DNA of 64,000 nucleotides from NCBI RefSeq assembly GCF_026183735.1, contig NZ_JAPFRE010000045.1:248001-312000 (forward strand), given 5' to 3'. The DNA is from Alteromonas sp. ASW11-130. GTDB lineage: Bacteria; Pseudomonadota; Gammaproteobacteria; Enterobacterales; Alteromonadaceae. Below, piece by piece: positions 38,824-48,345 of the stretch. The stretch's first letter is position 1. Each line of letters begins with the position of its first letter. The notes under the pieces are model-generated. The model was not told the DNA's origin. It did no database searches and was given only the letters and a program-made list of their open reading frames with translations. The position numbers were made by a program, and so were the translations under genes.

Positions 38824-41800
38824 TCACTCTTGCTCATCCCCATTAGCAGGATCCACTTTCTTGCTGAGAATTTCACTTACATTCAATTTCAGTCCAAAAA
38901 TGTCGTTAACCTTTACACACACATCTGAAAGATCTTTTTTCTCTTGTTCAATACCATGAGCAGTTATAGAGCTAATCTCTTTGGTAATGGCCTTCTCCGC
39001 TGAGTAACCACTATTAACAAACCAATTGAGCTTTTCAGCACTCTCTTGTTCAGTCCAATAGCTCACCCTTCTCTCGACCAAACTCTGCTCTACACTACTT
39101 AGTCCACCTTCAAATACAGGGCTAAGAGCCTCAAACTCCTCAGCAGTTAACAGATCACCGTCTGGATTTTCGAAATACGCCTGTGTAATTTCAGGGCAGT
39201 GGGTAATGTTGAAATCTACAACTTTGTCTTTGAGTTCAATTAACGGCTTTAACTTGTCAAGACTGTATTCAGGCGTCTTGGAATGAACATACCCCTTCAG
39301 AAAGTCAGCCCATGCTTTACTGAAAAATGTATTATCCTCTGGAACACACTTTAGCAAATCATTATTCGCGATAATCGCTTTGGCCCAGTGTTCCCGGCTT
39401 AGTTTACGAATAACCTCATTAGTAAATTGCTGTGCGGATTCATCTCCAAACCTTTGTAATATAAAAAGAGTCTTATTGTATGCAACTGGGTTTTCCTCAA
39501 TTTCAGTGCGAATAGCTTCTATTGCTCCCCCCTCACACAATTTCTGTGTAATAGAGGAAAGTTCGTCGTCATCTCTCCATCGTATTTCGTCAACGTAGTG
39601 AGCACCTGTTTCGAACAGTTTTGAATCAAACTCTGAGCGAATTAACTGCAATGCAAAAAGGTTCCGCCTGTCATTAGCCAATTCCCAGACTCTGTCGTAA
39701 GTATTAGATTCACAAATTGCCCGACTCAGAAGCTTTAATTCGTCTTCCGACAACTCACAACTCAAAGCATTTTTGATTGCGGGACTAACCGATTCGTTAT
39801 CCTGGAAATCCGGGCAACAAATAGCAATTAAAAGGGGTAATGATGGGTTTGACTCAACCGTTGAGCTAACTCCACGCTGCCAAAACTCAGTGCTAGCAAC
39901 ACAATCGTCTATGCGCTTTTTATCTTTTGTACTTGCTAATCCGTACCAAGTAATAATGAAGTTGTAGATGTCTTCTACATCATAATCTCTGTCAGCTCTC
40001 TGTAACCAAGTCACAAGGTGCTCAGTTACCTGTTTCCAAAGATTGAAATCAGGCAAGTGTTTAATGGAGCGTTGCAAAACGTCGAAGTGGTCTGGATTAA
40101 TGGTTGCCTGAGAAAAACTAGCGTTTGCGATAAGCTGTTCGAACACTTGTTTAGACGGCAATACGGATCTGATTCTCACGCCAGCGGACTCACACAAATT
40201 CAACCATTGTGGCCAAACTGAAGCATCAAGCTTGTTGTAATGCGTCTGTCTCAATTCCTCACCATGCTTACCAAGGGTCGCCTCAAGGTCTCGCCATGCG
40301 ATCAATTCCGATTCTGATAGCTTTTCAGAATCAAAGTCTCTTACATTTCTTGAGATTCTTTGCTTTAACTTTGTTCTCAATTGCTTTAGGAAATCGTCTT
40401 CTTGGGTAGTTAATTCAACTAACTGCTCAACCGCCGATTTATAGTTGAACTCTCCAAGGTTCCAGTTATCAAATGACCAGAGGTATGAATGTTTAATTTG
40501 AGCGATATAATGCCTTAAATAGGCTTTTTTATTGTTAAACGCTTCGTATAACGCTTTGACAATATTTATTTTATACTCATCAACATGCGAATCTGACAGT
40601 ATCCATTTGTCTTCACAAGCTCTTAACGCCACCCAAAATGCTTCGTCATGCGATTTTTCTAATAAAGATAATTGTTCTCCATTCCCTTCTTTGATGGCCC
40701 TCTGAATTTCGGGCGCCAGTAATAGTTGCATCCCTTTTTCGGCAGCAACGCCGAAAAGCATACCTGCCAATTCCTTTTTAAGTTGCTGGGTAGAGTGATG
40801 TCCTGAATAGTCGTTTGGAAGACCATCACCAAGCAAAGCATTTCGCAGTTCAGATTCAGACTTTTCTTGTCTGTAGATAGCATACAGACAGATAGCTTCG
40901 GCACTTACTTCGTCCTCCCAGTGCATCGCCAACATACCTGCTCGGTTTATTTGATTGTGGATTTGTCTAGGAGAAGGGGATACATCCAATTTACTCATGT
41001 ACTTGGTGTATGTGTCTCGAAATTCCTTTTTCCGAGCACTTGGCCATCCCGTAAACGCCCGCTCGACGCATGATTCAAGATAACCTATCCATGCCGACAC
41101 GACAGGCGTTGGTACTTCGGTAACGACCTGGAAACATTTTTCCATAAACGAAGATGCAACATTGCAACCTCCATTACTTTCTTCTACCGCCCAAGCTCGC
41201 CTAATGCCCTCTCGATCATAGGGGATTAGAAACCACAACTTATCGGCCCATTCTGGCTTATTTTCGTTAGCTGAGGATGATCGGTGCTGAAAGAAAGTTT
41301 GTAATGTGGACCACACACTTTGCGCATATTCGGCATCCACCCGATCCAAATTATCGATGACGATAATTACTCGTTCAAAATTGTAATCATATTCATTGTC
41401 AAATATGTGGCTTAATACCTCACTGAAGAAGCGCTCAAACTCGATCGAAGTTCGCTCACCATCTTCAGTGATATCTTGTGTGTAGTTTTCCTGTGACTCA
41501 GCTTCAAGAACGTCCCATTTAACATTTTCACCACTACTATCCTTGTCCCCCCATATATACCAATATCCAAGAACAAACAGTGGTGTTAGCGCAAACGTTA
41601 GGCCGAACGCAAACGGCCAATTTATGGCATCTGCCCCTTCACTTAAGGGCCATAAAAGGTTTTCATACTTTACGGCGGATAGTAGAGCTGCGCCTACAGG
41701 AATAGGCAAGGCAGATATTGACAGTAGTTTTCCAAGCCGTGATGCAGACTTTTCTGTGGTTACTGATACTGTTTTCTTTCTGGCGCTTACTTTTTCACGC

Positions 41801-42162
41801 AGATCATTAAGAGTTTTATCTTGCCTATTTGGATCTATTGCCTCAACTAGGCTTTCTAAAAATATTTTTCGTAGAGGGTCACCATCATGCGCCCAGGCAT
41901 CGAACGAAAAAAATAGACTTTTGTCTTGCTCTGGTTCTGCATCAAGCTCCTTTTTTAAAAGATTGATCACTGTTGACTTACCAGAACCCCAACCACCTTC
42001 CAAGCCGACAGTTAAGCCTGACTTAGCCGTTGAAATTAGGCTTTTAAGCGTGCTAGCAACACGTTCATGGGTCTTATCTTCGAAGAGATCGGTATCAGCG
42101 ACCTTCTCTTCGAGCACTCGAAATGAATAGTCGTGGTTTAAATTAACATCATCCTTTGCCAT
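38824..42162 (-). CDS. KAP family P-loop NTPase
   Basis: An 1112-residue protein with Walker A GGWGSGKST (about residue 57), Walker B in VIIVIDNLDRVDAEYA (about 265) and, inserted between them, two membrane helices (about 150-170 and 183-205), the mark of KAP NTPases. The long C-terminal half (about 450-1112) is helical with no named domain. It starts 10 bp after the hsdS stop, with AAGGAG ahead, so it is a member of the hsd operon. Such NTPases occur in defence islands; a membrane-linked immune role is inferred. Confidence 0.85.
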   Translation of the reverse strand: MAKDDVNLNHDYSFRVLEEKVADTDLFEDKTHERVASTLKSLISTAKSGLTVGLEGGWGSGKSTVINLLKKELDAEPEQDKSLFFSFDAWAHDGDPLRKIFLESLVEAIDPNRQDKTLNDLREKVSARKKTVSVTTEKSASRLGKLLSISALPIPVGAALLSAVKYENLLWPLSEGADAINWPFAFGLTFALTPLFVLGYWYIWGDKDSSGENVKWDVLEAESQENYTQDITEDGERTSIEFERFFSEVLSHIFDNEYDYNFERVIIVIDNLDRVDAEYAQSVWSTLQTFFQHRSSSANENKPEWADKLWFLIPYDREGIRRAWAVEESNGGCNVASSFMEKCFQVVTEVPTPVVSAWIGYLESCVERAFTGWPSARKKEFRDTYTKYMSKLDVSPSPRQIHNQINRAGMLAMHWEDEVSAEAICLYAIYRQEKSESELRNALLGDGLPNDYSGHHSTQQLKKELAGMLFGVAAEKGMQLLLAPEIQRAIKEGNGEQLSLLEKSHDEAFWVALRACEDKWILSDSHVDEYKINIVKALYEAFNNKKAYLRHYIAQIKHSYLWSFDNWNLGEFNYKSAVEQLVELTTQEDDFLKQLRTKLKQRISRNVRDFDSEKLSESELIAWRDLEATLGKHGEELRQTHYNKLDASVWPQWLNLCESAGVRIRSVLPSKQVFEQLIANASFSQATINPDHFDVLQRSIKHLPDFNLWKQVTEHLVTWLQRADRDYDVEDIYNFIITWYGLASTKDKKRIDDCVASTEFWQRGVSSTVESNPSLPLLIAICCPDFQDNESVSPAIKNALSCELSEDELKLLSRAICESNTYDRVWELANDRRNLFALQLIRSEFDSKLFETGAHYVDEIRWRDDDELSSITQKLCEGGAIEAIRTEIEENPVAYNKTLFILQRFGDESAQQFTNEVIRKLSREHWAKAIIANNDLLKCVPEDNTFFSKAWADFLKGYVHSKTPEYSLDKLKPLIELKDKVVDFNITHCPEITQAYFENPDGDLLTAEEFEALSPVFEGGLSSVEQSLVERRVSYWTEQESAEKLNWFVNSGYSAEKAITKEISSITAHGIEQEKKDLSDVCVKVNDIFGLKLNVSEILSKKVDPANGDEQE

Positions 42163-42172
42163 CTTTAGCTCC

Positions 42173-43495
42173 TTAGTCGTCCACTTTCACTCTGCGTTTA
42201 CCCGTTAACAATTGCTGCATCAGCGCTTTTTTCTCTTGTTTTAGATCGGCTAGCTGTCGTTCTAGTAGTTCGATTTCCTTGTCTGTGTTAATGAGTACAG
42301 AAGCAATTTTACGCTGTTCACTCTTCAATTTTGGCAAGCGAAGTTTTAATTTTTTAGATCCTTTTACATCCAAGTGAAGGACTGTCGAGCCACTTGCCCT
42401 TGCCCTCATGAAGTTTCTGTTTTGTCTGATTTTTAACAGGTAAAATAAGAATGTTTTATCAACACACTCATCAATTTCTAACTTTACGATATCCATAGAT
42501 ATGTAAGACTTTTCAAATTCTAGGTTTGGCACTAAAACCGGAGCGCCAACTACTTCAGCATTTCTTGTTAAATCAGTGATTGCAAAAATCAGGTCCCCCT
42601 CAACTACCGAGTACTTTTCATCAACAGGAGATAACAAATACTTGATTCCTTTTGAGCTATAACCACCTCCTCTAAGGAAACTTTTTAAAGTGATAAACCC
42701 ATGCAGAGTTGATTCTTCGGAATACTCGTTTGATTTGTAGGTATAACCCTTATGATACTTTGCAATGTCTGCCAAATGAACCTCTTCCCACTCCCCCTCA
42801 AACGGTTTGCCGTTATCATCAAGTAGGCGCTTTCTTTGGGTATGAGCGCCGGTGAGCAGCTGCTGCATGAGGGCTTTTTTCTGCTGCCTACTGTTTTCTA
42901 TTAAGCGCTCGGTGGTGCTGATGGCCTTGTCCCAGGTGGAGAGGATTTTGGCGATTTTACGTTGTTCTGGGAGCGGTGGCACAAGAATGGGCAACCTCTC
43001 CAAAGTAGCTTTATTTAACTTGAATCTTCCAGCTCCTTGCCTAGACAAAAAATTAGTAATATTTCTATGTTTAAAGAAAATATAAAACCACTCAGAGTCA
43101 CATTCTGAGGTACTTCCCAAAATATGCGCATGATTATTAACTGTGCACTTACCGCTAATAAATTGAGTTTGCGCCATATACGAATACTTCAAAAAATGAT
43201 CTCCATCTTCTCCTATTAAGGCATAGACTCCATCCTGCTGATATTCAGATATATAGTCTTGAATTTTTGTCGGTCCGTAGTAGGGATAGTCGCCCTTAAT
43301 AGTTGACCGAACTTCTTGACTGATTGGTTTTCTCAAATTATTACGAATCGAAAGTACATTTGATACTTTATCTAAAGTCCAACCCAGAGGTATTGTTTTC
43401 ACTTGGGCTTGAACCAGCTCCAAATCAGTTGGCTGATCAGGTACCAGCCGTTCCTGCACGTCCTTGTGCTCACGGCACTCGAGTTTCCTACTCAT
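42173..43495 (-). CDS. hsdS: type I RM specificity subunit
   Basis: A 440-residue HsdS with two target-recognition domains (about residues 30-180 and 235-390), each followed by a conserved helical spacer (LPEQRKIAKILSTWDKAI and SEQRKIASVLINTDKEI, both ending KKALMQQLLTG). It defines the DNA site that HsdM and HsdR act on. Its ATG overlaps the hsdM end by 8 bp (ATGAGTAG). The TRDs fix an unknown bipartite site. Confidence 0.93.
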   Translation of the reverse strand: MSRKLECREHKDVQERLVPDQPTDLELVQAQVKTIPLGWTLDKVSNVLSIRNNLRKPISQEVRSTIKGDYPYYGPTKIQDYISEYQQDGVYALIGEDGDHFLKYSYMAQTQFISGKCTVNNHAHILGSTSECDSEWFYIFFKHRNITNFLSRQGAGRFKLNKATLERLPILVPPLPEQRKIAKILSTWDKAISTTERLIENSRQQKKALMQQLLTGAHTQRKRLLDDNGKPFEGEWEEVHLADIAKYHKGYTYKSNEYSEESTLHGFITLKSFLRGGGYSSKGIKYLLSPVDEKYSVVEGDLIFAITDLTRNAEVVGAPVLVPNLEFEKSYISMDIVKLEIDECVDKTFLFYLLKIRQNRNFMRARASGSTVLHLDVKGSKKLKLRLPKLKSEQRKIASVLINTDKEIELLERQLADLKQEKKALMQQLLTGKRRVKVDD

Positions 43496-45005
43496 CGTAA
43501 CCTAACTCCTTTAAGTAACCTTCCATCTCTACTTCCAATGTCTCTAGCTGGCCCTTCAACTTCACTCGCTCATTGCGCACAGCCATCAAATCGATTTCTT
43601 CCTCTTCCTCGAAGGTATCCACGTAGCGTGGGATGTTGAGGTTGTAATCGTTTTCAGCGATTTCATCCTTAGTAGCTAAATAGGCGTACTTATCAACGCT
43701 CTGACGAGCGTTGTAGGTTTCAATGATTTTCTGGATGTTTTCTGCCGTTAGCTGATTCTGGTTTTTGCCCTGCTTAAACTCACGGCTGGCATCAATAAAC
43801 AACACATTGTTGTCGGTTTTGTGTTTTTTGAAGAGCAAGATAGCCGCAGGAATACCGGTGCCGAAGAAAAGCTTTTCGGGTAGGCCAATAACGGCATCTA
43901 GTAGGTTCTCATCAATTAATTGTGTTCTGATCTTCCCTTCCGAGCTTGCTCGGAATAACACACCATGTGGCACTACCACGCCCATGCGCCCTGTTGTGGG
44001 TTTGAGGGTTTCGATCATGTGGCTGATAAACGCGTAATCGCCTTTTGTTTTGGGTGGAATTCCACGGCGAAAACGGCCGTAAGGGTCGTTACTGGCATCT
44101 TCATGGCCCCACTTATCCAAAGAAAATGGCGGGTTAGCGGTGACCACATCAAAATGTAATAAACCTTGGCCGTCTTTGGTTTTTAATTGCGGATGGCGGA
44201 TGGTATCGCCCCATTCAATGCGGTGGTTGTCTTCACCATGCAAAAACATGTTCATTTTGGCTAAGGCCCACGTAGAGCCAATGGCCTCTTGGCCATATAA
44301 GGCATACTTCTTTGAGCCTGTTTTCCTGCGGATAATGGCACCACATTTCATCAACAAAGAGCCTGAGCCACACGCTGGATCACAGATCTCGTCGCCTTCT
44401 TGAGGGGATAAAATTTCTGCCAACAGGTCAGATACTTCAGGTGGAGTGTAGAATTCGCCCGCTGTACGGCCGCTGCCCGCCGCGAAGTGCTTGATTAAGT
44501 ATTCATAGGCATTGCCAATGATATCTAACCCACCAATACGGCTGGGGCGGAAATCTAAAATTGGCTTGCCGAAATCTTCTAATAGGTGACGTAACAAGTC
44601 GTTTTTTTGCTTTTCTGGCCCCAGTTTATCGGTGTTGAAGCTAATGTCCTGGAACACGTTTTTAAGCTTGCCGCCGTTGCCTTCTTCTATTGCATGCAAT
44701 GCCTGGTCGATGCGTTGTCCATTACCTGCCTGATGACGTTGTTCATACAGATCCCAAAAGCTCGATCCTTTGGGCAGCACAAAACGCTGTTTACCCATCA
44801 TGGCTTCAATTAGCTCTGGCTGGTCGCCGTATTGTTTTTCAAGCGTGGCATATTCATCACGATATACATCGCTGATGTACTTCAAGAACAACATGGTAAG
44901 GATAAAGTCTTTATAGGTATCAGCACTGATGACACCACGGAAGGTGTCGCAGGCAGCCCATACCGCGTTGTTTATGTCTGTTTGTGAAATCTGTGTGTCC
45001 GTCAT
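43488..45005 (-). CDS. hsdM: type I RM methyltransferase subunit
   Basis: A 505-residue adenine methyltransferase with the N-terminal HsdM helical domain (about 10-145), the SAM motif DPACGSGSLL (about 200) and the catalytic NPPF (ANPPFSLDKW). It methylates adenine in the sequence picked by HsdS. A 53-bp gap separates it from the half-size HsdS gene upstream. Confidence 0.96.
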   Translation of the reverse strand: MTDTQISQTDINNAVWAACDTFRGVISADTYKDFILTMLFLKYISDVYRDEYATLEKQYGDQPELIEAMMGKQRFVLPKGSSFWDLYEQRHQAGNGQRIDQALHAIEEGNGGKLKNVFQDISFNTDKLGPEKQKNDLLRHLLEDFGKPILDFRPSRIGGLDIIGNAYEYLIKHFAAGSGRTAGEFYTPPEVSDLLAEILSPQEGDEICDPACGSGSLLMKCGAIIRRKTGSKKYALYGQEAIGSTWALAKMNMFLHGEDNHRIEWGDTIRHPQLKTKDGQGLLHFDVVTANPPFSLDKWGHEDASNDPYGRFRRGIPPKTKGDYAFISHMIETLKPTTGRMGVVVPHGVLFRASSEGKIRTQLIDENLLDAVIGLPEKLFFGTGIPAAILLFKKHKTDNNVLFIDASREFKQGKNQNQLTAENIQKIIETYNARQSVDKYAYLATKDEIAENDYNLNIPRYVDTFEEEEEIDLMAVRNERVKLKGQLETLEVEMEGYLKELGYDE

Positions 45006-45058
45006 CGTTTTTGTCCGTTAATTAAATCTTGTTAACTGTGTTAATGCTCGTGTTTCTG

Positions 45059-45637
45059 TTAAGCCAATAAGTCTGTTGCAATGGCCTGCATCAGCTGCCG
45101 CCGATTATCCAAAAGTTGTTGCATCAGCGCTTGTTCTTGCAAATGTGTTTTAGCAAGTGCTGCAATAGTCCGCTGTTTGTCCAAAGCTAACTGTTTCACC
45201 GGTGTTTCGGCCAATATGCTGCGAGTAATGCTGGCCACCAAACTTCCTTGCCCGGCCTTTTGAAAGTAGGTTTGGGCAGGATACTGATTTAGCTGCCAAG
45301 CCAGAAATTGAGGGTCGATGCCTTCGTTTGTGACTCGCACAATAAAGAAGTGGGGGGCGCACAATGTGTCATCTGTGTCACGATCCAAACAAGCCGCGAT
45401 ATTTCGTGGTCCACGGGCAGTAAAAAGAATATCTCCTTTTTTGAGCCATTCGGGCGACTTTCTGCCAGTTATGGTTGTGCGTGCCAGCTTTTGCCATGTA
45501 ATTTCTCCGTTTTCAGTAGCATTTCGAAGCTGGATCACTTTTGCTTCGCCATCTGCCACTTCGGGGATCTTGCCGCGAAAAGGATGACCGGCTTTGATTT
45601 CTGCGATGTCACCAAGCACTGTTTGAGTAACGCTCAT
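45059..45637 (-). CDS. half-size HsdS-like protein (single TRD)
   Basis: A 192-residue protein with one HsdS-type recognition domain (about residues 1-145) and one helical spacer ending LALDKQRTIAALAKTHLQEQALMQQLL (about 150-185, given in pieces). A full HsdS has two of each. It is the first gene of the hsd operon, 53 bp before hsdM. It may dimerise to form a symmetric specificity unit, or act as a DNA-binding regulator, because two palindromes of bipartite form flank its promoter. It has no clear ribosome site. Confidence 0.8.
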   Translation of the reverse strand: MSVTQTVLGDIAEIKAGHPFRGKIPEVADGEAKVIQLRNATENGEITWQKLARTTITGRKSPEWLKKGDILFTARGPRNIAACLDRDTDDTLCAPHFFIVRVTNEGIDPQFLAWQLNQYPAQTYFQKAGQGSLVASITRSILAETPVKQLALDKQRTIAALAKTHLQEQALMQQLLDNRRQLMQAIATDLLA

Positions 45638-45642
45638 TTTTA

Positions 45643-45723
45643 TGCACCATTTTAATGATGCACTTATAATTGTTCTTTATTTACTCAAAGTCAAGATTTT
45701 ATTTGCACCAATTGAAAGATGCA
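45643..45723. promoter_or_regulatory. two palindromic operators flanking the hsd promoter
   Basis: Two 20-bp near-palindromes, TGCACCATTTTAATGATGCA (45643-45662) and TGCACCAATTGAAAGATGCA (45704-45723), lie 61 bp apart. Between them on the minus strand are TTGACT (45689-45694) and an AT-rich -10 region about 17-19 bp away. The downstream copy sits immediately ahead of the first hsd gene, where a bound protein would block transcription or translation. The likely binder is unknown. Confidence 0.55.
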
Positions 45724-46221
45724 GTAATTAATGTGTGGGTTTGTTATACAAATCCGTATGCCTTGAGAGCGGCTTAAAACACGGTTTCGCTATAGGTGAG
45801 TGCGAGACTTTGACACGGATGTTGCCAAGTTTGGCAAGGTTTTGAAATCACGTTTTTGGCGTTTTTTGGTTCTTGAGGGAAATAAACGACAATGTCACCT
45901 TATATTTGTTATATAACTTTATAATGGTCATAATCGTTATAATAGTTATAACATGAATCGTTCAATTTTTATATAACCAATGAGCGTTTCGCACTCCCTG
46001 AGAGCGAACTATTTTTGAGTGCTTACAGGCAATTCATCGCTGTATCAGACATTATCCGCTCCTCACGTTTGACACGTGAAAAATTCCTATTTGTGCATTT
46101 GAGGATTGTTTATATCTATTGGTGCGTAAGGGGTTTTTGGGCAATTTATTGTTTTTCTGTTCTGTTGCCCGTTTACAGTGTGCGGTTCTTCAGGTGGGTA
46201 TTTACAGGAAGTGATCTGGTT
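45724..46221. other. gene-free regulatory block with dense palindromes
   Basis: About 500 bp between the hsd operon promoter and the AlpA-like gene, with no credible coding frame (a rightward frame at 46015-46449 is mostly antisense to the AlpA gene). It contains TTGCCAAGTTTGGCAA (45832-45847, perfect), GTTATATAAC (45909-45918) and GTTATAATAGTTATAAC (45936-45952, perfect about a 3-bp centre). These look like binding sites for regulators of the neighbouring modules. Confidence 0.45.
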
Positions 46222-46425
46222 TTAATTGTTCACCTCTTGGCACATTGCGTAGTTATTACTCAACCAATTTTCAAAATCCGCAATGGGCCAGCCGACTACT
46301 TTCCTGCCAATTCTAAGCGGCTCAGATATGATGTTTTGACGACGCCAGCGCAACAGAGTACGGTCAGTGACATTAAGTATTTCTTGTACTTCTTTGAGCG
46401 AATAGAAGCGCTTTTGATTGTTCAT
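46222..46425 (-). CDS. AlpA-family helix-turn-helix regulator / excisionase-like
   Basis: A 67-residue DNA-binding protein of the AlpA/MerR-like type: YSLKEVQEILNVTDRTLLRW followed by GRKVVGWPIADFENWL. Such proteins act as recombination directionality factors or activate the integrase of P4-like islands. The start is the ATG at 46423-46425, with AAGGAG 7 bp before it; a TTG two codons earlier is less likely. It lies 12 bp after the second integrase gene, so the two are co-transcribed. Confidence 0.87.
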   Translation of the reverse strand: MNNQKRFYSLKEVQEILNVTDRTLLRWRRQNIISEPLRIGRKVVGWPIADFENWLSNNYAMCQEVNN

Positions 46426-46437
46426 GTGCAATTCTCC

Positions 46438-47712
46438 TTATGCCGCTAATTGAAGTTCATTAATCGCTGTGATGCCATCAGGGAAGGCCATCGGCACAAT
46501 GATATCGGCTACCATTGCATGCGCTCTCTTACGGGCTGCAAAGCGGTTATGGCGGTCATATCGACGTGCTTTAGCATTGAGCTTATGATTCAAGCATGCC
46601 TCGGCTACATCAAACTCAACGTCAAGACCAGTTAGCATAGTTCGAAACGTTCTACGCAGATCATGTATTGTGAAATACGGAATAGCGACGTGCTTCATCG
46701 GACTTTTATCTGATGTCAGAATCATGCGCAGTACGTAATTTGATGCACTTGCAGATAAATGCTTATCGATTGGTTTATGCGGCGCAGCCGGGAATAGATA
46801 ATCAGATCCGTTTGCAAGTAGATGTAATCGCTCAAACAATGGCATTACTGAAACAGGAATAGGTACAGCAACAGGCTGGCTGGTCTTAACGTCTACCTTG
46901 GCCAAATTAAATACTTGAGCATTCCAGTCTACTTGATCCCATGTCGCAGCAAATAATTCCATCTTTCGTAAGCCAAGCGTGAGAAGAAGAACATAACTGA
47001 TTTTGTGGACCTCATTAACAATCTCAGGGTAACTATTAAGCACCGAAAAAAATCTCTCAATTTCATAATCCGCTAATGCCATTCCAGCATCGGCGATCGC
47101 GTGGCCAGCATCCTTCATTGTCAAATTTTCACACACATTGTATTCAACGATTTTGTGTGCCGCTGCATACCCAAACATTCCTTTCATTATGCGCAGGGCC
47201 GCCTGCGTTACTGTCGGTTTGTCATCTTTTCTGATCGCAGCCAATACGTCTTCAATTTCACGTAACGTGATCTGTTGTGTTGCAAACCTGCCAATACGTG
47301 GACTTACATCTCGATGATAAACGCGGTCATGCATTTGCTGTGTACTTTGGCTGTATGCTTTCGACTCTGTAAAGCGAGCAAATAGCTCATCTACCGTTTT
47401 AATGTTACGTTTTTCATTGTTTACTACAGCTAAGACAGGGTGAAACCCTTTTTGGCACTCAGATCGCACGCCGTCCAACTTTTGGACGGCATCGTTCAGT
47501 GTTAAATGCTGCTTACTTTGTTGGGTCTCTGCATTGATGGAGAATGCACCAATCACTCGCTCAAGTCGCTTGCCGTTCACTTGAGCACGCAATACCCAAT
47601 TTGCCTTACCATTGCCTTTTGGCTTCAGGTACAGGTTGCTGGCTACAGCGAACATCTTATGTTCGCTGTCAGTTGTCAGTCTGTTGATGATTTGCTCTTC
47701 GGTCATGTTCAT
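46438..47712 (-). CDS. tyrosine site-specific integrase (integrase 2)
   Basis: A 424-residue P4-type integrase, distantly like integrase 1 and of equal length. The N-terminal arm-binding domain has WVLRAQVNGKRLERVIGAF; the catalytic set is Arg in LGLRKMELF, HDLRRTFR, LNH and Tyr in ARRYDRH. The ATG at 47710-47712 has GAGAGG ahead. Arm-like repeats (AGTGGTGGT-N3-) lie 160 bp upstream of it. It may serve an inner element or be a remnant of an earlier insertion. Confidence 0.92.
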   Translation of the reverse strand: MNMTEEQIINRLTTDSEHKMFAVASNLYLKPKGNGKANWVLRAQVNGKRLERVIGAFSINAETQQSKQHLTLNDAVQKLDGVRSECQKGFHPVLAVVNNEKRNIKTVDELFARFTESKAYSQSTQQMHDRVYHRDVSPRIGRFATQQITLREIEDVLAAIRKDDKPTVTQAALRIMKGMFGYAAAHKIVEYNVCENLTMKDAGHAIADAGMALADYEIERFFSVLNSYPEIVNEVHKISYVLLLTLGLRKMELFAATWDQVDWNAQVFNLAKVDVKTSQPVAVPIPVSVMPLFERLHLLANGSDYLFPAAPHKPIDKHLSASASNYVLRMILTSDKSPMKHVAIPYFTIHDLRRTFRTMLTGLDVEFDVAEACLNHKLNAKARRYDRHNRFAARKRAHAMVADIIVPMAFPDGITAINELQLAA

Positions 47713-47870
47713 AATTCACCTCTCTCTTGAACATGCTTTTTATGAAAACAAGTCGTTATAAATCAGGCAATTAACAAACTAGTATATTTTGAAAATAGAT
47801 CGGTAAGTCGCGTTTTATCAATAGGTTACAACGCAAAATATTTGTAATTGTTACTTAAGCAAGCAGCAAA

Positions 47871-47891
47871 AGTGGTGGTTTGTCTGGTGGT
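47871..47891 (+). repeat. arm-type repeat pair upstream of integrase 2
   Basis: AGTGGTGGT-TTG-TCTGGTGGT, the same 9-mer pair with 3-bp spacer that lies near both island ends. It suggests integrases 1 and 2 use related arm sites. Confidence 0.5.
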
Positions 47892-47908
47892 GTGCTTTGC
47901 TGATATAC

Positions 47909-48229
47909 ATGACAACGAAAAACGTAATTGATTTACATCAACAGAAAATAAAAAAGCACATTCAACACTTGATGAAAGAAGCCACTGCTGATTTCTTAGC
48001 GCTGTCACCAACACATGGACTCCAGTCAACTCATGTTTTCGAGGGATGGGAGCATATTGTAGAAAATTGGCTGATCTTGAGATTTGATAAAGAAGTGCAA
48101 AAGAACGCTGATTTTGTGCAGATCACTGATCTGAAATACAAATTCAATGAACTCAGCATCAACTACATTTCTCGCTTCAATATTGATTACGATGATTTCA
48201 TTGAGCAGTTAGCAAGCCACCGAAGTTAA
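47909..48229 (+). CDS. hypothetical protein (106 aa)
   Basis: A 106-residue soluble, helix-rich protein with no family I recognise (MTTKNVIDLHQQKIKKHIQH at the start). The ATG at 47909 has only a weak ribosome site. It is divergent from integrase 2 and lies in the accessory right part of the island. It could be an island regulator or anti-restriction protein; there is no direct evidence. Confidence 0.5.
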   Translation: MTTKNVIDLHQQKIKKHIQHLMKEATADFLALSPTHGLQSTHVFEGWEHIVENWLILRFDKEVQKNADFVQITDLKYKFNELSINYISRFNIDYDDFIEQLASHRS

Positions 48230-48345
48230 GCAACGCCTTAGAGATCAAATCAATGAAAGTATTCGCTAAAGCTAACTGTTCATCGCACATCGCTGATGAA
48301 TTTGAAGAAGAGAGATGAGCAAAATATTAACAATAGGTGTTAATA

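Noticed and set aside
41543-42130. Rightward 195-codon frame opposite the KAP NTPase gene
   Set aside because: Antisense to conserved Walker motif coding; no ribosome site.
46015-46449. Rightward 144-codon frame over the AlpA-like gene
   Set aside because: It is antisense to the well-supported AlpA-like gene, has no ribosome site and no family features.
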